From JAYPHU01 sp964611435 (GTDB lineage: Bacteria > Pseudomonadota > Alphaproteobacteria > Rhodospirillales > UBA2165), in the NCBI GenBank assembly GCA_964611435.1, contig CAZSXT010000007.1:62001-126000 (forward strand): a DNA stretch of 64,000 bases, given 5' to 3'. Both the position numbers and the translations under genes were made by a program. The notes under the pieces are model-generated. The model saw only the letters and a program-made list of their open reading frames with translations, had not been told where the DNA came from and made no database searches. Shown piece after piece: positions 43,490 to 52,319 of the stretch (positions within the stretch are counted from its first letter, which is position 1; each line of letters opens with the position of its first letter).

Positions 43490-44518
43490 ATGGGCAAAAT
43501 CGGCGTGATGGTGTGCGGCCACGGGAGCCGCGATGAAGCTGCTGTGACGGAGTTCGCTTCCCTGCAGCAATCGCTCGCCAAACGCTTTCCGGAATACGAT
43601 GTGGAATACGGATTTCTCGAATTCGCCACGCCGATCATCCGCGACGGATTGGACCGGCTGAGTGAGAAAGGCGTCACCCATGTCCTCGCGGTACCGGGCA
43701 TGCTGTTCTCCGCCGGGCATGTGAAGAACGACATCGCCTCGGTCCTCAACCAGTACCAGGCCAATCATCCGGATCCCGCATTCAAGATCGAATACGCCCG
43801 GCCCTTGGATATCGACTCAAAGATGCTCTACGCGGCCGAAGCCCGGGTGAAAGAGGCCTTGGATGCCGCCGGCAACGATGTGCCGATGGAGGAAACGCTG
43901 CTGATGGTGGTCGGGCGCGGCACCTCTGATCCGGACGCCAACAGCAATATCAGCAAAGTCTGCCGCATGCTGTGGGAAGGGATGAGCTTTGGCTGGGCGG
44001 AGGTGTGCTATTCCGGGGTCACCTTCCCCTTGGTGGCGCCGGGGTTGGAACACGCGGCCAAGCTTGGCTACAAGCGGATCATCGTTTTTCCCTATTTCCT
44101 GTTCACCGGCGTGCTGGTCCGTCGCATCTACGACATCACCGATCAGATCGCGGAAAGGTTCCCCGAGATTGAATTCGTCAAGGCGGGCTACCTGAACGAC
44201 CACCCGAAGGTCATCGACACGTTCGAGGAGCGGGTGCGGGGTATCCTGAGCGGCGACAACAATATGAACTGCCAGCTCTGCAAATATCGGGAACAAGTGG
44301 TCGGCTTCGAGGCGCACAAGGGCCTGCCGCAGATGAGCCATCATCACCATGTGGAAGGCATCGGCACCGGCGACGCCCATGCGCATGACCACTCTCACGA
44401 CCATGACCATTCACACGATCATGCTCATGACCACGATCATGACCATCATCATGCCCCCCACCCTCACCCGGAACATCCCCACGGACCGGGCAAGCGTAAT
44501 CCGGAAGCAGCGGAATAA
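43490..44518 (+). CDS. cbiX: sirohydrochlorin cobaltochelatase CbiX, long form
   Basis: This 342-residue protein is a long CbiX with two chelatase half-domains; the catalytic histidine is likely in VCGHGSRDEAAV near residue 10. It inserts cobalt into sirohydrochlorin, the early step of the anaerobic route. After the catalytic part it has M259-N-C261-Q-L-C264, the MXCXXC iron-sulfur motif known from long CbiX proteins. A very histidine-rich tail (about 283-335, repeats of HDHDHSHDH type) is probably a cobalt store. It begins the plus-strand run cbiX-cobH-cobL-cobI-cobJ-cobM; no riboswitch is visible in the 160 bases upstream. Confidence 0.94.
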   Translation: MGKIGVMVCGHGSRDEAAVTEFASLQQSLAKRFPEYDVEYGFLEFATPIIRDGLDRLSEKGVTHVLAVPGMLFSAGHVKNDIASVLNQYQANHPDPAFKIEYARPLDIDSKMLYAAEARVKEALDAAGNDVPMEETLLMVVGRGTSDPDANSNISKVCRMLWEGMSFGWAEVCYSGVTFPLVAPGLEHAAKLGYKRIIVFPYFLFTGVLVRRIYDITDQIAERFPEIEFVKAGYLNDHPKVIDTFEERVRGILSGDNNMNCQLCKYREQVVGFEAHKGLPQMSHHHHVEGIGTGDAHAHDHSHDHDHSHDHAHDHDHDHHHAPHPHPEHPHGPGKRNPEAAE

Positions 44519-44529
44519 CCGGCGAAGGA

Positions 44530-45183
44530 ATGGGATTGGTGGGCTATCTCAAAAATCCGGACGAGATCTATCGGGAAAGCTTCTCGGCGATCCGGCGGGA
44601 AACTGATCTCACCCGCCTGCCCGAAGACCTGCACCCGATCGCGATCCGGCTGGTGCACACCTGCGGCATGCCCGATCTGGTCGATGATCTCGCCTGGCAT
44701 GGCGATGTATTAAGTGCAGCCCGAACCGCTTTGCAGAACGGTCGGCCCGTCATCGTCGACGCTACCATGGTCGCCGCCGGGATCATGTCCGCCCGCCTAC
44801 CCCAGGACAATCGGGTGATATGTACGTTGAATGACGAGCGCACACCGGGACTGGCCCAGGACTTGGACACCACTCGCTCGGCCGCTGCCGTGGACCTATG
44901 GACCGCCGATCTGGATGGCGCGATCATCGCCATCGGCAATGCGCCGACGGCCCTGTTTCGGCTGCTGGAAGTGCTTAACGAACCAGATACGCCAAAACCC
45001 GAGACCATCCTTGCCTTCCCGGTCGGCTTTGTCGGCGCGGCGGAATCCAAGCAGGCATTGATCGATGCGGATTTGGGCATTCCCTTTGTCACGGTCAGCG
45101 GCCGTCGGGGCGGCAGCGCCCTGGCGGCGGCGGCGGTGAATGCGTGCCTGCTTCCCGACAGCAGCCTGGGCATCGGATCATGA
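44530..45183 (+). CDS. cobH: precorrin-8X methylmutase
   Basis: This 217-residue enzyme (CobH/CbiC) moves the C11 methyl group to C12 to form (cobalt-)hydrogenobyrinate. The catalytic histidine lies in VHTCGMPDLVDDL. VIVDATMVAAGI and the C-terminal FVTVSGRRGGSALAAAAVN are family signatures. It starts 11 bases after cbiX and its stop overlaps the cobL start. Confidence 0.95.
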   Translation: MGLVGYLKNPDEIYRESFSAIRRETDLTRLPEDLHPIAIRLVHTCGMPDLVDDLAWHGDVLSAARTALQNGRPVIVDATMVAAGIMSARLPQDNRVICTLNDERTPGLAQDLDTTRSAAAVDLWTADLDGAIIAIGNAPTALFRLLEVLNEPDTPKPETILAFPVGFVGAAESKQALIDADLGIPFVTVSGRRGGSALAAAAVNACLLPDSSLGIGS

Positions 45184-46388
45184 CCCCCTGGCTCACCGTG
45201 GTCGGCATCGGCGAGGACGGGATCGACGGGCTCAGCGCCATCGCCCGGGCCGCCCTGGACGACGCGGAAATCTTGGTTGGCGGCGAACGCCACCTGGCCA
45301 TGATCGCGGACGACGACCGCCCGCGCATCACCTGGGGCCGGCCACTTTCTTCCACGATCGAACAAATTCAGGACCAGCGGGGCCATGCGGTGACCGTGCT
45401 CGCGACCGGTGATCCCATGTGGTACGGAATCGGCGCGACCCTTTGCCGCAATATTGAGCCGGCGGAACTCCGCATCATCCCCGCCCCCTCCGCTTTTTCC
45501 CTGGCTGCCGGGCGATTGGGATGGCCCCTGGCCGACGCCGAATGTCTCACCATCCACGGCCGCGCCATAGAAAGGGTGCGCTATTTCCTGGCCCCGGACG
45601 CCAAGCTAATCATCCTCTCCAACAACGGCAATTCACCCGCGGATATCTGCAAGATTCTTTGCGACACTGGTTATGAAGACAGCCGGGTAAATGTACTGAC
45701 CCATATGTCCGGTCCGCTGGAAGAAATCATCACCGCATCGGCGAAGGATTGGGACAATTTTGACGTGGCAGACCTGAATACCATTGCCGTGCAATGCATT
45801 GCCGGACCGGAAACCAAACTGTTTTCACATACGCCTGGTCTGCCCGATGAAGCGTTTCATCATGACGGCCAGTTGACCAAACGGGAAATCCGCTCGGCGA
45901 CGTTGGCGGCGTTGTCGCCCTTGCCCGGTCAGCTATTATGGGACGTGGGCGCGGGGTGCGGCTCCATCGCCATCGAATGGATGCGTTCTTCACCCCGGGT
46001 CCGCGCCATTGCGCTGGAACGAAACGAAGAACGCCTGGCCATGATCCGGGACAACGCACTGACGCTTGGCGTGCCGGACCTGGAAGTCGTCGAGGGAAGC
46101 GCGCCAGATGCCCTAAACGACTTCGACCCGCCGGATGCAATCTTTATCGGCGGCGGGCTCTCCGCTGAGGGCTTGATCGAAACCTGTTGGTCGGCGCTGA
46201 AACCGGGCGGGCGTCTGGTCGCGAACAGTGTGACCCTCGAAGGCGAGCAGAAACTGATCAAGTGGGTGGAAAAGAACGGTGGCGAGCTGGTGCGGTTCGA
46301 AATTTCCCGCAGCAAAAAAGTCGGCAAGTTCACAGGGTGGGAGCCCATGAAACCGGTCACCCAACTTCGGGCCACCAAGGATGACTGA
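45180..46388 (+). CDS. cobL: precorrin-6Y methylase/decarboxylase, CbiE-CbiT fusion
   Basis: This 402-residue protein joins CbiE (about 1-205, tetrapyrrole methylase opening LTVVGIGEDGIDGL with ATGDPMWYGIG) and CbiT (about 230-400). The CbiT SAM loop is WDVGAGCGSIAIEW near residue 254. It methylates C5 and C15 and removes the C12 acetate carboxyl. The start at 45180 overlaps the cobH stop (ATGA); an upstream ATG at 45144 is inside cobH. Its stop overlaps cobI by eight bases. Confidence 0.95.
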   Translation: MTPWLTVVGIGEDGIDGLSAIARAALDDAEILVGGERHLAMIADDDRPRITWGRPLSSTIEQIQDQRGHAVTVLATGDPMWYGIGATLCRNIEPAELRIIPAPSAFSLAAGRLGWPLADAECLTIHGRAIERVRYFLAPDAKLIILSNNGNSPADICKILCDTGYEDSRVNVLTHMSGPLEEIITASAKDWDNFDVADLNTIAVQCIAGPETKLFSHTPGLPDEAFHHDGQLTKREIRSATLAALSPLPGQLLWDVGAGCGSIAIEWMRSSPRVRAIALERNEERLAMIRDNALTLGVPDLEVVEGSAPDALNDFDPPDAIFIGGGLSAEGLIETCWSALKPGGRLVANSVTLEGEQKLIKWVEKNGGELVRFEISRSKKVGKFTGWEPMKPVTQLRATKDD

Positions 46389-47100
46389 AGATCACCAAGA
46401 GGTCATCTGGGGCCTGGGCGTCGGCCCCGGCGACCCGGAACTTATCACCCTGAAGGCGCACCGGATTTTGCAGGGCTCGGACGTCGTCGCCTATCCAGCG
46501 CCTGCCGGCGGTGAAAGTCTGGTCCGGTCCATCGCCAAACCTCACTTGCCCACAGGCGCCGAGGAATATGTGATCTCCACGCCCATGGAGGTGCAGCGCC
46601 ACCCCGCACAGCACGTCTACGATCAAGCGGCGGCGGATATTCTCGCCAAGGCGCGGGAGGGAAAGAAAATTTCGATCCTGTGCGAGGGCGATCCGTTTTT
46701 CTACGGTTCTTTCATGTACTTGTTTTCCCGCCTGTCGGAAGACTGGCCCGTGGGCGTGGTGCCCGGTGTCAGTTCTCTGGCCGCCTGCTCTGCCGAACTC
46801 GGCCTGCCACTGGCGGCGCGCAATGACGTGGTCTCTGTCATTCCTGGCACGTTGGAAGCAACCGATTTACGTAACCGGCTGCTGGCAACGGATGTAGCCG
46901 CCATTATCAAGGTTGGCCGGCACCTGGAAAAGGTTCGAGGCATCCTGGCCGACTTGGGTTTGCTGACGGACGCCCGTTACATAGAACGCGCCACCATGGA
47001 CAATCAGCGGATCGAACCGCTGGCTGACCTGAAAGATGAGACCGCGCCCTATTTCTCCATGATCATCGTCCGCCGGGACGGCGACGCGGTGGACCTATGA
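46381..47100 (+). CDS. cobI: precorrin-2 C20-methyltransferase
   Basis: This 239-residue SAM-dependent tetrapyrrole methylase (CobI/CbiL) has LGVGPGDPELITLKAHRIL at the N-terminus, ISILCEGDPFFYGSFMYL, and PGVSSLAACSAELGLPLA. It methylates C20 of (cobalt-)precorrin-2. The overlap with cobL and the four-base overlap with the next gene indicate coupled translation. Confidence 0.95.
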   Translation: MTEDHQEVIWGLGVGPGDPELITLKAHRILQGSDVVAYPAPAGGESLVRSIAKPHLPTGAEEYVISTPMEVQRHPAQHVYDQAAADILAKAREGKKISILCEGDPFFYGSFMYLFSRLSEDWPVGVVPGVSSLAACSAELGLPLAARNDVVSVIPGTLEATDLRNRLLATDVAAIIKVGRHLEKVRGILADLGLLTDARYIERATMDNQRIEPLADLKDETAPYFSMIIVRRDGDAVDL

Positions 47101-48899
47101 CGCCGCCGGTTTTTGTCGCATTGAACGACAGCGGGGCAGCCCTGTCCCGCCGGCTGATGTCAGATATCGCCGGCGCGGAACTACACGGCTATGCGCCCAG
47201 GGTCAGCGACAGCGATGTCCCGTTCGAGCGGGTGCAGGATCATCTGCGGGCGATTTTTTCCGATGGACGCCCTATGGTCGCCATCATGTCCACCGGGATT
47301 GTCGTCCGGGCTATTGGAGCCTTGGCTATGGACAAACGCCGGGAAGCGCCGGTGATCTGCATGAACGATACCGGCAGCTCGGTGGTGCCGTTACTGGGCG
47401 GTCATTCCGGCGGCAACCGGCTGGCGGCGCAGTTGGCATCGAAGCTTGGCGTTGCGGCGGCAATCACCACGGGCGGCGATTCTCGGTTTGGCCTCGCGCT
47501 CGACGATCCGCCGCCGGGCTGGCGGTGCAGCAACGTTGATGCAGCCAAGCCGGTGATGGCGGCTTTGCTCGCGGACGAGCCGGTGAAACTGATCAACGAC
47601 AGCAGCATTGACGAGGCGTGGCTGGATGGCTTGGACGGGACATTCGACGATGGCGGATCGCTGAGTATTGTCATCAGCGAGCAGGCCGCCACCGATCCGG
47701 AACAGTTTACGCTGCATCCGCAAACTCACGTGGCCGGTGTTGGTTGCGAACGAGGCGTGGGGTCGGAAGAGGTTATCTCTTTGATCACCGAGAGTCTGGC
47801 GTCAAAGAACATCGCGCCTCAGTCCCTGGCGGCGCTCGCCACCATCGACATCAAGGAAGACGAAACGGCGCTACGCCAAGCGGCGGCACATTTCGGCGTG
47901 CCTCTCCGCTTGTTCACGGCAGCGGAACTGGAAGCGGAAACACCTCGTGTAACCGAGCCCAGCGACTATGTGTTCGAGACCGTGGGCTGTCACAGCGTGT
48001 CGGAAGCCGCGGCCCTCGCAAGCGCCGGACCGGATAGCGGCTTGGCTGTGCCGAAGATGAAAAGCGCGCGGGCCACCTGCGCCATCGCCCGGTCGCCGCA
48101 AATTATCGATCCAAGTTCGACCGGCCGTGCCGCCGGACACCTGTCTATCGTCGGCATCGGTCCTGGCCGGGCGGACTGGCGCGCGCCGGAAGCCACCTCG
48201 GCCATTGCCTGTGCAACGGACTTGGTCGGCTACAGGCTCTATCTTGATCTGCTCGGCGGGCTCACAGAGGGAAAAATTCGCCACGACTATGACCTGGGCG
48301 AAGAAACCGACCGGGTCGCCCATGCGCTCAATCTGGCTGCTGTGGGCAAACAGGTGGCGCTGGTGTCCAGCGGTGACGCCGGTATATACGCCATGGCCAG
48401 CCTGGCGTTCGAGCTTATCGACCAAGGCGAGAACGACGCCTGGAAACGCCTGGCCGTTGAGGTCGTTCCCGGCATTTCAGCGCTACAGGCGGGGGCGGCG
48501 CGTTCCGGCGCCCCCCTGGGACATGATTTCTGTGCGATCTCACTTTCCGATTTGATGACCCCGTGGGAGGTGATCGAAAACCGGCTCGCCAAGGCGGGCG
48601 AAGGGGATTTCGTCATTGCACTCTATAACCCGGTGTCCAAACGCCGGCGGGATCAATTCGGCATCGCCAAAGACATCCTGCTGAAAAGCCGGCCGGGCGA
48701 GTCGCCGGTGCTACTGGCCCGCAATCTGGGCCGGGAAGATGAGGCGCTGACATTGACCACTTTGAACGATGTCCATGCCGATATTATCGATATGTTAACC
48801 GTGGTGATTATCGGCAGCTCGGAGACCAGAGTGATTGACCGGGCGGATGGATCGTTCCATCTCTATACGCCCAGGGGATACGGAGACAAAAAGAAATGA
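47097..48899 (+). CDS. cobJ: CbiG-CobJ fusion (C17-methyltransferase with CbiG domain)
   Basis: This 600-residue protein joins two enzymes. Residues 1-345 are CbiG-like, with STGIVVRAIGALAMDKRRE, LLGGHSGGNRLAAQLAS, and the C-terminal CbiG part GVGCERGVGSEEVI. They open the C20 lactone in the anaerobic route. Residues 347-600 are CobJ/CbiH, with LSIVGIGPGRADWRAPEA, SSGDAGIYAMASLAFE and VALYNP-like IALYNPVSKRRRDQFG. They methylate C17 and contract the ring. Both halves act in consecutive steps. A CbiG domain rather than CobG monooxygenase indicates an oxygen-independent ring contraction. No separate cobG or cobZ is present. Confidence 0.94.
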   Translation: MTPPVFVALNDSGAALSRRLMSDIAGAELHGYAPRVSDSDVPFERVQDHLRAIFSDGRPMVAIMSTGIVVRAIGALAMDKRREAPVICMNDTGSSVVPLLGGHSGGNRLAAQLASKLGVAAAITTGGDSRFGLALDDPPPGWRCSNVDAAKPVMAALLADEPVKLINDSSIDEAWLDGLDGTFDDGGSLSIVISEQAATDPEQFTLHPQTHVAGVGCERGVGSEEVISLITESLASKNIAPQSLAALATIDIKEDETALRQAAAHFGVPLRLFTAAELEAETPRVTEPSDYVFETVGCHSVSEAAALASAGPDSGLAVPKMKSARATCAIARSPQIIDPSSTGRAAGHLSIVGIGPGRADWRAPEATSAIACATDLVGYRLYLDLLGGLTEGKIRHDYDLGEETDRVAHALNLAAVGKQVALVSSGDAGIYAMASLAFELIDQGENDAWKRLAVEVVPGISALQAGAARSGAPLGHDFCAISLSDLMTPWEVIENRLAKAGEGDFVIALYNPVSKRRRDQFGIAKDILLKSRPGESPVLLARNLGREDEALTLTTLNDVHADIIDMLTVVIIGSSETRVIDRADGSFHLYTPRGYGDKKK

Positions 48900-49651
48900 C
48901 CGTCCATTTCATCGGCGCCGGGCCGGGCGCACCCGACCTGATCACGGTCCGGGGCCTGAACCTGATCAAGGCCTGCCAGGTGTGTCTCTATGCCGGCTCG
49001 CTTGTCCCGGCGGAGGTTGTCGCCGCCGCACCAGCGGATGCAGAGGTCATCGACACCGCGTCGATGCACCTGGATCAGATCATCGACAAGATGAAGGAAG
49101 CTGACGCGGCGGGCCACGATGTGGCGCGGGTGCATTCCGGCGATCCGTCCCTCTATGGGGCCATTGCCGAACAAATGCGCCGGCTCGACGCGCTCGGCAT
49201 CGACTATGATATCACCCCCGGCGTACCGGCCTTTGCCGCGGCGGCGGCCACCATCGGCAAGGAACTGACGCTGCCGGAAATCTCTCAAACCGTGATTGTC
49301 ACCCGCACCGACGGCAAGGCGTCCCCCATGCCGGAGGGCGAAGACCTGGCAACATTGGGCGCCAGCCGGGCCACCCTGGCCATTCATCTATCAGTGCGCA
49401 ATCTGGCCAAGGTTGTTCGGGAACTGACGCCGTTCTACGGCGACGATTGCCCGGTGATTGTGATTTACCGGGCGAGCTGGCCGGACGAACAGGTGATCAC
49501 CGGCACGCTGGAGGACATCCGGTCAAAAGTGCGGGAAGAGAAAATCACCCGCACCGCGCTTATTCTGGTGGGCGAGGTGTTCCGATCCGAAGATTTCTCG
49601 GAAAGCCGGCTCTATGCGGAAAGCCACCGGCATATCCTGAGACCACGCTAG
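48896..49651 (+). CDS. cobM: precorrin-4 C11-methyltransferase
   Basis: This 251-residue tetrapyrrole methylase (CobM/CbiF) has HFIGAGPGAPDLITVRGL, CLYAGSLVPAEVV, ARVHSGDPSLYGAIAEQ and the late IYRASWPDEQVITGTL. It methylates C11 after ring contraction. The start overlaps the cobJ fusion stop; its own stop overlaps the convergent cobK gene by four bases, so it ends the plus-strand run from cbiX. Confidence 0.95.
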   Translation: MTVHFIGAGPGAPDLITVRGLNLIKACQVCLYAGSLVPAEVVAAAPADAEVIDTASMHLDQIIDKMKEADAAGHDVARVHSGDPSLYGAIAEQMRRLDALGIDYDITPGVPAFAAAAATIGKELTLPEISQTVIVTRTDGKASPMPEGEDLATLGASRATLAIHLSVRNLAKVVRELTPFYGDDCPVIVIYRASWPDEQVITGTLEDIRSKVREEKITRTALILVGEVFRSEDFSESRLYAESHRHILRPR

Positions 49652-50385
49652 TTTAAGTCTCTGATCCAGGCCAGGGCGTCCGCCTGCCGGCCAATGACTT
49701 CGCCCGCCGGCAATGCCGGCCGGTCGATCATGATCACCCGCACGCCCAACTCCCTCGCCGCGATTAGTTTAGCGGACGCGCCGTCGCCACCACTGTTCTT
49801 GGAGACCAAGACACCCACCCTATGCTTGGCCATTAACTCCCGCTCCCCATCGACGGTATACGGGCCCCGGTCGACGATGACCTCCGCCTCCGGCAACGGC
49901 GCACTCGCCTTGGGTGCATGAATATAGCGAACCAGGAAAGGCGCCCCGTCAGCTTGCTCAAAGGCCGCCAGTTCCTTCACACCAATGGTGAGAAACACCC
50001 GTTTCTCCTCGCCGGCCAGCGCCGTCACCGCCGCCGGGACATCCGCCACGGCTTCCCACTTCTCCCCGATTTGCGGCGTCCAGGGCGGGCGGAGGAATTT
50101 CAGGCGCGGTAAGTTTACCGCCGCACACGCCTCCGCCGCGTTTTGAGCGATCTGTGCCGCATAAGGGTGCGTGGCGTCGATGACGGCATCAAACGTCTCG
50201 GCTTTTAGATACTCTTGCAGCCCCGACGCGCCGCCGAAACCTCCCTGCCGCACACCGCAGTTGGGCAGATTCGGGTTTTGGGTGACACCGGCCAGGGAAT
50301 AGATCACCTGCACGCCCGGCAACCCGGCAGCCGCCTCCGCCAGATCGACCGCGTCCTTGGTGCCTCCCAGGATCAACAGCTTCAT
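49648..50385 (-). CDS. cobK: precorrin-6A reductase
   Basis: This 245-residue NAD(P)H-dependent reductase (CobK/CbiJ) has the N-terminal nucleotide-binding segment LLILGGTKDAVDLAEA. VIDATHPYAAQIAQNAAEA and VGVLVSKNSGGDGASAKL are family hallmarks. It reduces the macrocycle before the CobL steps. It lies on the minus strand behind cbiD, with a four-base overlap, as an inverted two-gene unit inside the plus-strand cobalamin genes. Confidence 0.93.
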   Translation of the reverse strand: MKLLILGGTKDAVDLAEAAAGLPGVQVIYSLAGVTQNPNLPNCGVRQGGFGGASGLQEYLKAETFDAVIDATHPYAAQIAQNAAEACAAVNLPRLKFLRPPWTPQIGEKWEAVADVPAAVTALAGEEKRVFLTIGVKELAAFEQADGAPFLVRYIHAPKASAPLPEAEVIVDRGPYTVDGERELMAKHRVGVLVSKNSGGDGASAKLIAARELGVRVIMIDRPALPAGEVIGRQADALAWIRDLN

Positions 50386-51485
50386 GAGCCATCTCCAAAG
50401 GGTGCGTGACCGACTTGATTGCCCTGTCGGTCATAGATCAGGATTTCAACATCGCCCGCGCCCCGAAGCTGATCCAGCGACACGGCCCGCGCCTTCGCCG
50501 CCACGGCGTCGCCCAGGTTTACCCCTGCCGCCTGCGCCAGTTCCAGGATCTGCCCGGCGCTGTCCGCCGCTTTAATCTGTGATCGAAGTTCAGGCGTTAC
50601 ATCCACCGCCAATCCGGCCAAAAACGCCGGATCTACTCGCGAGCGCTTCGAATGGAGGTCCATGTGCCCGGCCGCCAGCTTGGACAACTTGCCGAAGCCG
50701 CCGGCGATGGTCAGGCGCGCCACCGGATGGTCCCGCACATGTTTGAGGAGTCCGCCGACGAAGTCCCCCATATCGACGACCGCCTCCGGTGAGAACCCAT
50801 ACTTCCCAGAGACAGCCGCCTCCGACACAGAGCCGGTCGCCGCCGCCAAATGCTCAAGCCCCGTCGCCCGCGCCACATCCACCGCATGGTGGATCGACGC
50901 GATCCAGGCAGAGCAGGAATAAGGCACGACGATTCCGGTGGTGCCCAGGATCGATAGCCCCCCGACAATGCCGAGGCGCGGGTTCCAGGTCTTCTGCGCC
51001 AGGGCTTCTCCATTATCGACGGAGATGGTGATAACCAGGTCCGGCGCCCCCTCCCCGTTCAGGCCCGCCAGATTGTCCGCGATGATCTGCCGGGGGCCCG
51101 GATTGATCGCCGGCTCCCCCACCGCCAACGGCAAGCCTGGCTTGGTCACCGTGCCAACACCATCACCCGCCTGAAATACCAGCCCGCTGCCCGCCGGGCC
51201 GGGTTCCACGCGGGTACGGATGATCGCCCCGTGGGTCACGTCGGGATCGTCACCGGCGTCCTTCTCGATCGCCGCTTCCGCCGCGCCGCCGGTCAATCGA
51301 GACTCATACAGATCGAATGTCGGCGTCTCCCCCTTAGGCAGCCGGATAGAGACGGTTTTTTCAAACGCCCCCGATAGCAGCGCGCCATAGGCCGCCTTGG
51401 CCGCGGCGGCCGCACAAGCGCCCGTGGTCCAGCCCCGGCGGAGTTCCCGGGTGTCGTCTTCCGGCGGAATATCCTCTTGATCCAA
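50382..51485 (-). CDS. cbiD: cobalt-precorrin-5B C1-methyltransferase CbiD
   Basis: This 367-residue protein is CbiD: the N-terminal RRGWTTGACAAAAAKAAYGA, TVTKPGLPLAVGEPAINPGP, and LSILGTTGIVVPYSCSAWI are diagnostic. CbiD methylates C1 of cobalt-precorrin-5B in the anaerobic route, replacing CobF of the aerobic route; no cobF is present. It heads the two-gene minus-strand unit with cobK and diverges from cobA with about 54 bases between the chosen starts. Confidence 0.95.
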   Translation of the reverse strand: MDQEDIPPEDDTRELRRGWTTGACAAAAAKAAYGALLSGAFEKTVSIRLPKGETPTFDLYESRLTGGAAEAAIEKDAGDDPDVTHGAIIRTRVEPGPAGSGLVFQAGDGVGTVTKPGLPLAVGEPAINPGPRQIIADNLAGLNGEGAPDLVITISVDNGEALAQKTWNPRLGIVGGLSILGTTGIVVPYSCSAWIASIHHAVDVARATGLEHLAAATGSVSEAAVSGKYGFSPEAVVDMGDFVGGLLKHVRDHPVARLTIAGGFGKLSKLAAGHMDLHSKRSRVDPAFLAGLAVDVTPELRSQIKAADSAGQILELAQAAGVNLGDAVAAKARAVSLDQLRGAGDVEILIYDRQGNQVGHAPFGDGS

Positions 51486-51539
51486 CTTTGCAGCCTCTTG
51501 GCTTTTGGGGGTGCCGTCATTCTGATAGATTCCGCGCCC

Positions 51540-52319
51540 ATGGAAAACCTTCCGATCACATTTCCTGATTTCGAAGCCGGCACGGTTTGGCTGGTCGGCG
51601 CGGGCCCCGGCGACCCGGGATTGTTATCGTTGGCAGCTTATCACGGCATGCAGCAGGCCGACGTGATCGTTTACGACGCGCTGGTCGGCAACGATATCCT
51701 TAAGCTGGCCCCGGCGGGCGTCGAGCTGGAATACGCCGGCAAACGGGGTGGGCGGCCCTCTCCGAAACAGCAGGATATCTCCGAACGCCTCGTTGTACTG
51801 GCGCAGGAAGGCAAGCGTGTCTTGCGGCTCAAGGGGGGCGACCCCTTTGTTTTTGGCCGTGGGGCCGAGGAATGCTTCCGCCTGGGCGAAGCCGGCATCA
51901 AGTTTCGAATCGTTCCCGGCATTACCGCCGGTGTGGGCGGACTCGCCTATGCAGGCATTCCGATGACCACGCGAGGCGCCAACACGGCGGTTACCTTCAT
52001 CACGGGCCACAATGCCTCTGGCGGGATACCCGACGATATCGACTGGCCGGCGCTCGCCAATGCTTCGCCGGCGCTTATTTTTTACATGGGCGCGTCGCAC
52101 CTGGAAGACATCGCAGGCCTGCTAATGGAGGCCGGACGGACCGCTGATGAACCGGTGGCGATCATCAGCCGGGGGACCCTACCCGACCAGCAGGTACTCG
52201 TCTCCACGCTGGCCGACTGTGCCGATGCCCTGCGAGAGGCTGATCTCCCCACGCCGATCCTTATTGTCGTTGGCCCCATCGTGGGGCTGCGCGGTCAACT
52301 GGATTGGTTCAACAAATGA
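51540..52319 (+). CDS. cobA: uroporphyrinogen-III C-methyltransferase
   Basis: This 259-residue SUMT turns uroporphyrinogen III into precorrin-2, the entry to cobalamin and siroheme. Signatures: TVWLVGAGPGDPGLLSLAAY, VVYDAL-like VIVYDALVGNDIL, RLKGGDPFVFGRGAEE, and VPGITAGVGGLAYAGIPMT. I chose ATG 51540 because its N-terminus fits the family; ATG 51477 would overlap cbiD. No siroheme-type dehydrogenase domain is fused, so sirohydrochlorin for CbiX must be made by an enzyme encoded elsewhere. Confidence 0.94.
   Translation: MENLPITFPDFEAGTVWLVGAGPGDPGLLSLAAYHGMQQADVIVYDALVGNDILKLAPAGVELEYAGKRGGRPSPKQQDISERLVVLAQEGKRVLRLKGGDPFVFGRGAEECFRLGEAGIKFRIVPGITAGVGGLAYAGIPMTTRGANTAVTFITGHNASGGIPDDIDWPALANASPALIFYMGASHLEDIAGLLMEAGRTADEPVAIISRGTLPDQQVLVSTLADCADALREADLPTPILIVVGPIVGLRGQLDWFNK

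Noticed and set aside
44339..44510. Short tandem-repeat-like run of CATGAC/CACGAT units
   Set aside because: It encodes the histidine-rich tail of CbiX in frame and is explained by the protein, not by a separate repeat.
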